From Gammaproteobacteria bacterium (GTDB lineage: Bacteria > Pseudomonadota > Gammaproteobacteria > Pseudomonadales > Cellvibrionaceae): DNA of 64,000 nucleotides. The notes under the pieces were generated by a model. The model was not told the DNA's origin. It ran no database searches and worked only from the letters and a program-made list of their open reading frames with translations. This document shows, piece by piece, positions 58,045 through 64,000 of the stretch; position 1 is the first letter of the stretch; the number at the start of each line of letters is the position of its first letter. The stretch lies in NCBI GenBank assembly GCA_005801205.1, contig SYDJ01000155.1:1-64000 (forward strand), read 5' to 3'. The position numbers and the translations under genes are program-made.

Positions 58045-58935
58045 TTAATTCAGCGCTTTATCCCCCCGCAACCTTTCTACCATTAAATCCACAAAGCTGC
58101 GAATTTTGGCAGAGGCGTAGCGGCCTTCTCTATGCAAAATATGAATGGGTAATGGGTTTAATTCGTAGTCGCTTAACAGAATTTTGAGTTGCCCATTTTC
58201 TAATTGTTGTGCAACTTGGTAAGACATTTGGCGGACAATTCCAAAACTTGCTACGGCTGCGTCTATTGCTGATTCATTGGTGGTGACGCTTAAGCGCGGT
58301 TTAACGCGTACGGTTTTTTCTTGATTAAATTTCCATTCCACATTGGGGTTTACGCCATTGGCAGACACTAGGGTGTGCTCGAGTAAATCGTCTGGCTTTT
58401 GCGGTAAACCCATGCGTGCTATGTAATCGGGTGAGGCGCAAAGTACGCGGCGAACTGTACCAACACGCGCAGCGCGCATGCTGGAATCGGCGAGCTCACC
58501 AATACGAATCCCTACATCTAAACCTTCTTCTAGCAGGTTAACAACACGATCAAGATAGAGGGCGCTTAAATCCATTTTGGGGTAGCGGGTTAAATAATCG
58601 ATAACACCGGGTTGCACAAACAGGCGGCCAAATACGACGGGCGCTGTGATGGCAATATGGCCGCTGGGTTCACCGTTGATGCCTGCAGCGGCATCGTCTG
58701 CTTCTGTTATATCACTCAAAATACGTTTGCAATCATCAAGATAGCGTTTTCCTGCATCGGTCACGCGCACATAACGGGTAGTTCGTGTTAATAATTTAAC
58801 ACCTAAGCGTTCTTCTAAATCTGCAATGGCGCGCGTTGCTACGGGTGGCGATACGCCTAGCTTACGTGCTCCGGATGCAAAGCCTTCTGTTTCGGCTACG
58901 GCTACAAATACTTGCATTTCAATAAATCTGTCCAT
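58045..58935 (-). CDS. LysR-family transcriptional regulator
   Basis: A 296-residue LysR regulator. The winged helix covers residues 1-60: VAVAETEGFASGARKLGVSPPVATRAIADLEERLGVKLLTRTTR. The effector domain follows (HIAITAPVVFGRLFVQPGVIDYL ... LPIHILHREGRYASAKIRSFVDLMVERL). It is divergent from a four-gene redox operon starting at 59090, the usual position of a LysR activator. The 154-bp gap should contain the shared promoters; no clear T-N11-A site was picked with confidence. Confidence 0.92.
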   Translation of the reverse strand: MDRFIEMQVFVAVAETEGFASGARKLGVSPPVATRAIADLEERLGVKLLTRTTRYVRVTDAGKRYLDDCKRILSDITEADDAAAGINGEPSGHIAITAPVVFGRLFVQPGVIDYLTRYPKMDLSALYLDRVVNLLEEGLDVGIRIGELADSSMRAARVGTVRRVLCASPDYIARMGLPQKPDDLLEHTLVSANGVNPNVEWKFNQEKTVRVKPRLSVTTNESAIDAAVASFGIVRQMSYQVAQQLENGQLKILLSDYELNPLPIHILHREGRYASAKIRSFVDLMVERLRGDKALN

Positions 58936-59089
58936 GTACTGCCTTAATAGTTTCAGTTTTGGAAATAATGAATTGTATATCGTGAGTATTCTTCATTTTA
59001 GTGGCACTTGGCAATATGGCGGCACTCGCTGAGCAAACACACGAATGCAGGCGATAAGACCTAAACATCTATTCCAATGAGGAAATACC

Positions 59090-59623
59090 ATGAGCCGAAT
59101 TAACACTGTTACCTTAGAAACCGCCAACGTCGAACAAAAAGCCTTGTTAACTGCTATTCAAGGTCAGCTTGGCATGGTGCCAAATTTTTTAAAAGTGTTT
59201 GCAAACTCGCCAGCTGCATTGCGCGCGTTTTTAGGTTTACACAGCATTGCTAACGAAGGCAGTTTAGATTTGCAAACGCGTGAACGTATTGCACTCGCTG
59301 TGGCACAAGAAAATTCTTGCGAATATTGCGTGTCGGCTCATACAGCGATTGGTCGTAAAGCAGGGTTGAGTGGTGCAGAAATGGAAGCTAACCGTGCAGG
59401 CACCAGTCAAGATGCAAAAGCGGCGGTTGCGGTAAAACTCGCACGTTCTTTAATTGAAAATCAGGGCGATATTACTACCGCGGAGTTAATTGAAGCGCGC
59501 AGTGCGGGCTATACCGATGCAGATATCGTAGAAATTATTACCCATGTAGGCATGACGTTACTGACAACGATCTTAGGTAAAGCAAGCCGTGTGGAAATTG
59601 ATTTTCCAAAAGTGAGTTTGTAA
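59090..59623 (+). CDS. AhpD/carboxymuconolactone decarboxylase-like peroxidase
   Basis: A 177-residue member of the CMD/AhpD superfamily. The motif CEYCVSAH with Cys77, Cys80 and His84 is the redox centre of peroxidase-type members, and the QTRERIALAVAQENSCEYC context is typical. It likely reduces peroxides or acts as a general thiol oxidoreductase. It is the first gene of the operon opposite the LysR gene; the next gene begins 28 bp downstream. Confidence 0.9.
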   Translation: MSRINTVTLETANVEQKALLTAIQGQLGMVPNFLKVFANSPAALRAFLGLHSIANEGSLDLQTRERIALAVAQENSCEYCVSAHTAIGRKAGLSGAEMEANRAGTSQDAKAAVAVKLARSLIENQGDITTAELIEARSAGYTDADIVEIITHVGMTLLTTILGKASRVEIDFPKVSL

Positions 59624-59651
59624 TTAATTTATCATTTTTCGGGAGTTCATC

Positions 59652-61229
59652 ATGGCTCGTGCATTTGCAGATATTACCTTTACCGAAAGTGTTAAAGCCG
59701 CGCAGAGTTTGTACGGTAGCCGTGAGAACAACCGAGGTTTTGAGTTAGCAGAAGATCCACGCAATACGCTTGGAGCAGCAGAGAGCGAATTTATTCATGC
59801 TCGCGATAGTTTTTATCAAGCAACTGTCGGCGAAAATGGGTGGCCTTATGTGCAGCATCGCGGTGGTGCAGTAGGGTTTATAAAAGTACTTGATGAACGC
59901 ACATTAGGTTACGCTGATTTTCGTGGCAACCGGCAGTACATTAGTGTTGGCAATATGAATGCCGATGATCGTATTAGTTTAATTTTTATGGATTACGCTA
60001 ATCAACGCCGCTTAAAAATTTGGGGGCGCGCTAAGGTTGTGCATGAAAATGAAAATACAGAATTGATTGCCACTTTAGAAAACCCAGAGTATCGCGCGCG
60101 TATTGAGCGTGCAGTGATTATTCATGTAGAGGCATACGAATGGAATTGCCCGCAACACATTACGCGCCGATTTACCGAAGCAGAAGTTCGCGAAACGCTT
60201 GCACCTTTAATCGCTGAGAACGAACAGCTTAAATCGCGCCTTGTGAATCGCGCTGAAAAACTTACCGAGATGGGTACAGGTGAATTGGCCTTAGTTGTAA
60301 GCGGTATTCGCCAACTTACACCGCGCGTGCGTGCCTATGAATTTCGCAGTGTAACGGGCGATTCATTGCCGCTTGTAAAAGCAGGCGCTCATTTGAAAGT
60401 TCCCATAGTAATGCAAGATGGAACCACGCAAATTCGTCACTATTCCATTTGTTCAAATCCCTCGCGTCGCGATGTGTATGAAATAGCTGTACTTAAAGAA
60501 GAAAATGGGCGCGGTGGTTCGCAGCGAGTTCATGAGATTATTGAATTGGGCATGACATTACACTGCGCAATGCCAGAAAATTATTTTCCAATGAAAAATA
60601 TTACTCAGCCCGCGTTACTAATTGCTGGTGGAATAGGCATTACCGCTATTAAACCTATGGCGCAAACATTGGCAGCTCAAGGCGTACCCTTTGAATTGCA
60701 TTATGTGGGGCGTAGCCAAACGCAAATGGCGTTTAGTGACAGATTAAAGCGCGAATTTGGAGAGCATTGCCAGGTGTATTGCTCCGCCGAATACAATCGC
60801 CTTGATGTTGAAAAACTGCTTTTAGAGTCACCAGCTGAATGTGCAATTTATGTGTGTGGGCCGCAGCGGCTTATTGACGCTGTTTATATGGCTGCTGAGA
60901 AATTAGGTTTAGATGCATCGCGGATACATTCTGAACGCTTTAAGCTTGAAGAAATATATCAGCAAAGCGCCTTCACACTTCAATTAGCGCGTTCGCAACA
61001 AGTCATTGCAGTATCTGCTACCGAATCAGCATTAGATGCAATGCAAGCGGCAGGAATAAAAGCAGAGTTTGATTGCCGTGTGGGTAATTGTGGAATGTGT
61101 GCCGTAAAAGTGATTAGCGGAAATGTTGAACACCGCGATAATGTGTTAAGCGATGCTGATAAGGCAGAAGGGTTTATGTGTGCCTGTGTTTCGCGCGCAA
61201 CCAGCGAAACCCTTGTGTTGGATATTTAA
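59652..61229 (+). CDS. Fusion flavoprotein: PNPOx-like, FNR-like and 2Fe-2S domains
   Basis: A 525-residue three-part protein. Residues about 30-190 resemble pyridoxamine-5'-phosphate-oxidase/flavin-binding proteins (GENGWPYVQHRGGAVGFIKV and YADFRGNRQYISVGN). Residues about 215-435 form a ferredoxin-NADP reductase-type module (RHYSICSNPSRRD for FAD, AGGIGITAIKPMAQTL and YVCGPQRLIDAV for NAD(P)H). The C-terminus is a plant-type 2Fe-2S ferredoxin with Cys475, Cys480, Cys483 and Cys510 or Cys512. Electrons would pass from NAD(P)H through FAD to the cluster and the N-terminal flavin site. The substrate is unknown. Confidence 0.85.
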   Translation: MARAFADITFTESVKAAQSLYGSRENNRGFELAEDPRNTLGAAESEFIHARDSFYQATVGENGWPYVQHRGGAVGFIKVLDERTLGYADFRGNRQYISVGNMNADDRISLIFMDYANQRRLKIWGRAKVVHENENTELIATLENPEYRARIERAVIIHVEAYEWNCPQHITRRFTEAEVRETLAPLIAENEQLKSRLVNRAEKLTEMGTGELALVVSGIRQLTPRVRAYEFRSVTGDSLPLVKAGAHLKVPIVMQDGTTQIRHYSICSNPSRRDVYEIAVLKEENGRGGSQRVHEIIELGMTLHCAMPENYFPMKNITQPALLIAGGIGITAIKPMAQTLAAQGVPFELHYVGRSQTQMAFSDRLKREFGEHCQVYCSAEYNRLDVEKLLLESPAECAIYVCGPQRLIDAVYMAAEKLGLDASRIHSERFKLEEIYQQSAFTLQLARSQQVIAVSATESALDAMQAAGIKAEFDCRVGNCGMCAVKVISGNVEHRDNVLSDADKAEGFMCACVSRATSETLVLDI

Positions 61230-61257
61230 CGAATTAAACAAGAGTAGGAGATAAAAC

Positions 61258-61869
61258 ATGATTGAATTATTTGAATTTGGATTGTCGGGAAACTGTCACA
61301 AAGTTCGCATGATGTTGTCGCTGTTAAGGTTGGAGTACAAAAGCCATGCGGTAAATGGTGCAGAGCGCGAGCAAAAATCTGATGCCTATTTGTCGATGAA
61401 TCCTTTTGGGCAAGTGCCCGTCTTAAAAGATGGTGATGTAATTATTCGCGATAGCCAAGCAATTCTGATTTATTTGGCGCGTGCTTATGGCGCTGATCAT
61501 TGGTTCCCGGCAGATCCTACACATGCAGCTCAAGTTGCTGCATGGCTTTCAACGGCCGCCAATGAAGTTGCGCGTGGGCCCAATGCATTGCGGTTGCATC
61601 ACAAATTTGGTCGTGCCATAAATCTTGATGAAGCAATCAGCATCACGAACAATCTTTTAGCGGTTTTAAATCAGCATTTAGAGCATCACGATTGGTTGGC
61701 GACGGATACAATTACTATTGCCGATATTGCCATTTATCCTTATATCGCTTTAGCCAATGAAGGAAATGTAGATCTCACTCCCTTTCTTTACGTTGAAAAT
61801 TGGTTGGGGAGAATTGAAATGTTAAATAGGTTTGTGGCTATGCCTGGATTACACAGAGTGCATCAATAA
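61258..61869 (+). CDS. Glutathione S-transferase
   Basis: A 203-residue GST. The N-terminal thioredoxin-like domain (ELFEFGLSGNCHKVRMMLSLL, GQVPVLKDGDVIIRDSQAILIYLA) holds the glutathione site, with Ser in the LSGNCHK loop as the probable catalytic residue. The helical C-terminal domain ends with TITIADIAIYPYIAL. It conjugates or isomerises electrophiles with glutathione. It is 28 bp downstream of the fusion flavoprotein gene in the LysR-linked operon. Confidence 0.92.
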   Translation: MIELFEFGLSGNCHKVRMMLSLLRLEYKSHAVNGAEREQKSDAYLSMNPFGQVPVLKDGDVIIRDSQAILIYLARAYGADHWFPADPTHAAQVAAWLSTAANEVARGPNALRLHHKFGRAINLDEAISITNNLLAVLNQHLEHHDWLATDTITIADIAIYPYIALANEGNVDLTPFLYVENWLGRIEMLNRFVAMPGLHRVHQ

Positions 61870-61907
61870 ATCGCCAACAATGAAAACAATATTTTTTGGA
61901 GAACGCT

Positions 61908-62384
61908 ATGACACAACAAGAATCACGCCCACCATTTCCACCTTTTACTCGTGAAACGGCCATTCAAAAAGTGCGTGCAGCAGAAGATGGCTGGAATAAT
62001 CGCAACCCACAAAAAGTTGCAATGGCTTATACGGCTGATAGCCAATGGCGCAATCGCAATGTGTTTATAAATGGTCGTGCGCAAATTGAAGATTTTCTGA
62101 CCCAAAAATGGGCGAACGAACATGAGTATCGTTTAATTAAAGAATTGTGGGCATATGATGGCAATCGAATAGCGGTGCGCTTTGCTTATGAATGGCATAA
62201 CGATCAAGGCCAATGGTTTCGTTCTTACGGGAACGAAAATTGGGAGTTTGATGCGCACGGTTTAATGCAAAAGCGTTATGCCAGTATTAATGATTTGGCT
62301 ATTTTAGACAGCGAACGAAAATTTAATTGGGCTCAAGGCCGCAGGCCAGATGACTATGCGGGCTTGAGTGAGTTGGGGTTATAA
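61908..62384 (+). CDS. DUF1348 (NTF2-like) protein
   Basis: A 158-residue protein from [19 protein letters not shown] with GGAGA upstream. The SnoaL/NTF2-like DUF1348 fold is seen in [61 protein letters not shown] and the [15 protein letters not shown] end. The family's role is unknown, but it often accompanies oxidoreductases in detoxification operons. It is the last gene of the LysR-linked operon and ends 1 bp before the convergent hslO stop. Confidence 0.9.
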   Translation: MTQQESRPPFPPFTRETAIQKVRAAEDGWNNRNPQKVAMAYTADSQWRNRNVFINGRAQIEDFLTQKWANEHEYRLIKELWAYDGNRIAVRFAYEWHNDQGQWFRSYGNENWEFDAHGLMQKRYASINDLAILDSERKFNWAQGRRPDDYAGLSELGL

Positions 62385-62385
62385 G

Positions 62386-63291
62386 TTAATGCAGCGTTTT
62401 CCCACCTAACAATACGCGCACATCTGAAGGGCTAAAGTGATAGTGTTTATTGCAGAACTGGCAATCAATATCGATAGTGCCTTTTTCAATTAAAAGTGCT
62501 TCCACTTCAACTTTGCCTAATGCCAGCAATGCGCTTTCACTGCGCTCACGTGAACAGCTGCAGGCAAATTGAACGTGGGTTGGTTCAAATACACGTACCG
62601 GTTGTTCGTGGAATAAGCGGTAGAGAATTTGTTCGTGGTCTAGCCCCAATAATTCTTCGGGGGTAATGGTGTCTGCCAAGGTTTCAATGGTTTCCCAGTG
62701 ATTGCGGTTTTCATCGGCATTGGTTTTTAGTTGTTGCGGCAGTGCTTGAATTAAAAATCCACTGGCGTGTTCGGTATCTGCTGCAAACCATAAGCGTGTT
62801 GCAAGCTGTTCTGATTGTTGAAAATAATCTTCCAAACAGCCTGCTAAGGTTTCTTTCTCCAACGGTACTACGCCTTGGTAGCGCTCCAACTTTCCGCCAA
62901 AATTTTCGGTGCGTTTAGGTTCAATAGTAATGACCAAAACACCTTTCCCGAGCAATTCTTGCATGGTGCCTGATTGGGCGAGTGTATCGGTTAATTCCAC
63001 GTCATCTCTTAAGCGCACTATGCCGCGAATATTATTGTGGTGATTGCATTCGGCCATGATGGTGGAGATTGCGCCTTCACCGCGCGCTTGCAAAATAATC
63101 ACGCCATCAAATTTTAAGGTGGATGATAGCAATCCTACCGCTGCTAAAAATTCGCCCAGCAGTTTTTGAATGGCAGGCGGGTAGACGTTGTGATTTAAAA
63201 TTTCACGGTAGCTTTCGCCGAGGGTGACAAGCTCGCCTCGAATATCACAGTCGTCGAAAATAAAGCGGTTTAATAGATCGTTGCTAGGCAT
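62386..63291 (-). CDS. hslO: Redox-activated chaperone Hsp33
   Basis: A 301-residue Hsp33, slightly longer than the E. coli protein. The N-terminal domain (LNRFIFDDCDIRGELVTLGESYREIL) and the C-terminal zinc-cysteine switch are present: CSC in VQFACSCSRERSESALLALG and CQFC in IDIDCQFCNKHYHF. On oxidation the cysteines release zinc and the protein binds unfolded clients. It is followed on the minus strand by no close gene and shares its operon with hslR, as in E. coli. Confidence 0.96.
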   Translation of the reverse strand: MPSNDLLNRFIFDDCDIRGELVTLGESYREILNHNVYPPAIQKLLGEFLAAVGLLSSTLKFDGVIILQARGEGAISTIMAECNHHNNIRGIVRLRDDVELTDTLAQSGTMQELLGKGVLVITIEPKRTENFGGKLERYQGVVPLEKETLAGCLEDYFQQSEQLATRLWFAADTEHASGFLIQALPQQLKTNADENRNHWETIETLADTITPEELLGLDHEQILYRLFHEQPVRVFEPTHVQFACSCSRERSESALLALGKVEVEALLIEKGTIDIDCQFCNKHYHFSPSDVRVLLGGKTLH

Positions 63292-63295
63292 AGAG

Positions 63296-63709
63296 TTAAT
63301 CTTCTGAAAATAAATTGATGCGTTGAAAGCGGTGAATCTGACGGCGTTCTTTTTTGTCGGGCTTGTGGTCGCTCACTAAAAAACTGCCCAAGCCCGCTTT
63401 GCGCTCGGCGCTGCGTTTTTCGCGCAGGGCTTTGCTGTCTTCGGTTTCTTCATAGAGCAAAACGGCTTCTGGTGAACCACGTCGCTGATCAGAGAGCATT
63501 TTTACGATAATCGTTTTTTCATCTAAATCTTGGCGAATATTGAGCGTAATACCCACGCTAATTTCTTTCGCTGCTTTTACGCGCTGGCCATCGCAGTGAA
63601 CCTTGCCACCTTCAATGGCCTGCTTGGCAAGGTTGCGCGTTTTGAAAAAGCGTGCGGCCCAAAGCCATTTATCTAAACGAACTTTGGTTTCTAAATAAGG
63701 CTTAAACAT
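63296..63709 (-). CDS. hslR: Heat-shock protein 15 (Hsp15)
   Basis: A 137-residue S4-domain protein that binds 50S subunits carrying stalled nascent chains. The S4 fold is at the N-terminus: VRLDKWLWAARFFKTRNLAKQAIEGGKVHCDGQRVKAAKEI. The C-terminal basic tail is SDHKPDKKERRQIHRFQRINLF. It is 4 bp upstream of hslO and 15 bp downstream of the HAD gene, so the yrfG-hslR-hslO operon order of E. coli is kept. Confidence 0.95.
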   Translation of the reverse strand: MFKPYLETKVRLDKWLWAARFFKTRNLAKQAIEGGKVHCDGQRVKAAKEISVGITLNIRQDLDEKTIIVKMLSDQRRGSPEAVLLYEETEDSKALREKRSAERKAGLGSFLVSDHKPDKKERRQIHRFQRINLFSED

Positions 63710-63724
63710 AGTGTTCTATTTTCA

Positions 63725-64000
63725 TTAAAGCGCGGGCGGCATAATCTCATCAAAATGATGTATCGCGGGGAAGGCATCCATCTTGCGCACTATTTGGCTA
63801 TCGGGCTGATGAATACCAATCAGGTATTTAATGCCAAAGGTTTTGGCTGACTCCAAGATGCGGGCGGTGTCGTCAATAAACAAGGTGCGCGCTGGGTCAA
63901 AATGTTCGCGCGCTTGCAGCGCATGCCAAAATTCCTGCGCTTCTTTGGGCTGATTGAATTCGTGGGATGAAATAATAATATCCAAGTCTTTATTAATTTC
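63725..64000 (-). CDS. yrfG: HAD-family nucleotidase, C-terminal part (YrfG-like)
   Basis: The last 91 residues of a HAD hydrolase whose start lies beyond the window. Visible: NKDLDIIISSHEFNQPKEAQ (with the HAD motif III lysine in the PKE segment) and TLFIDDTARILESAKTFGIK (motif IV DD). YrfG in E. coli is a GMP/IMP nucleotidase, and the gene order yrfG-hslR-hslO supports the same identity. The frame runs open to base 64000. Confidence 0.88.
   Translation of the reverse strand, partial: EINKDLDIIISSHEFNQPKEAQEFWHALQAREHFDPARTLFIDDTARILESAKTFGIKYLIGIHQPDSQIVRKMDAFPAIHHFDEIMPPAL

Noticed and set aside
1-64000. tRNA, rRNA, CRISPR array, intact insertion sequence, prophage
   Set aside because: No cloverleaf with a TTCGANTCC arm, no rRNA blocks, no regularly spaced direct repeats and no transposase or phage gene was seen on either strand. 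A computational scan would be needed to exclude weak cases.

Overview
The window looks like chromosome of a mid-GC gammaproteobacterium of the Cellvibrionaceae, most likely Cellvibrio or a close relative. The evidence is the conserved zapA / 6S RNA / ygfA and UPF0149-pepP-ubiH-ubiI neighbourhoods, the exported carbohydrate enzymes (GH20 hexosaminidase with CHB_HEX domains, GH5 glycanase, tannase/feruloyl esterase) and a PEP-CTERM protein. This is inference from gene content; no 16S rRNA or other marker is present.

Layout. 1-4.2 kb: an array of five type II toxin-antitoxin (TA) modules, all on the minus strand (three RelE/ParE pairs with related antitoxins, one PIN pair, one RHH-RelE pair). 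They are separated by repeats, by terminator-like hairpins and by 3' scraps of older genes, at least two of them XRE-type regulators. 4.3-14.2 kb: a small membrane protein, a membrane AraC regulator, an alpha/beta hydrolase with a DedA protein, a secreted tannase-family esterase with a DUF3237 protein, a secreted TAP-like hydrolase, and a LytS/LytTR-type two-component system. 14.3-19.3 kb: serA, a 292-bp MITE-like element, a GntR(YtrA)-ABC transporter operon and a membrane acyltransferase. 19.3-24.2 kb: an esterase lipoprotein, a GH5 enzyme, trmO and a choice-of-anchor A PEP-CTERM protein. 24.3-28.4 kb: two chemoreceptors. 28.5-31.1 kb: rpiA and ilvA, divergent, separated by another copy of the repeat. 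31.2-36 kb: an Excalibur protein, an alpha/beta hydrolase, a cytochrome c lipoprotein and a GH20 enzyme. 36.3-43.2 kb: ygfA, 6S RNA, an intruding TA module, zapA, a TIGR02449 protein, UPF0149, pepP, ubiH and ubiI. 43.2-51.6 kb: a cold-shock protein, DUF3301, Nudix, AraC/GyrI, a hydrolase with membrane tail, an acetyltransferase, a methyltransferase and dbpA. 51.6-55 kb: a bufferin-type RiPP operon (precursor, MNIO enzyme, DUF2063 partner, DoxX) with a YHS protein and a glutaredoxin upstream. 55.2-57.8 kb: two unassigned proteins. 58-62.4 kb: a LysR regulator divergent from a four-gene redox/detoxification operon. 62.4-64 kb: hslO, hslR and a truncated yrfG-like HAD gene running off the edge.

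Most striking points: (1) the compact, translationally coupled bufferin operon, which is likely to make a cysteine-modified metal-binding peptide; (2) the TA array in which four of five antitoxins sit 10-20 bp downstream of a truncated gene end; (3) an interspersed repeat family present in short and long forms, with a 51-bp in-frame insert in the long form and one copy forming a MITE with 89-bp inverted repeats; (4) a TA module with a perfect palindromic operator lodged between 6S RNA and zapA; (5) a perfect 18-bp-arm palindrome at 57.9 kb. No tRNA, rRNA, CRISPR array or intact insertion sequence was recognised. Coordinates and motifs were read by eye, and family names come from recognition of motifs and not from a search.
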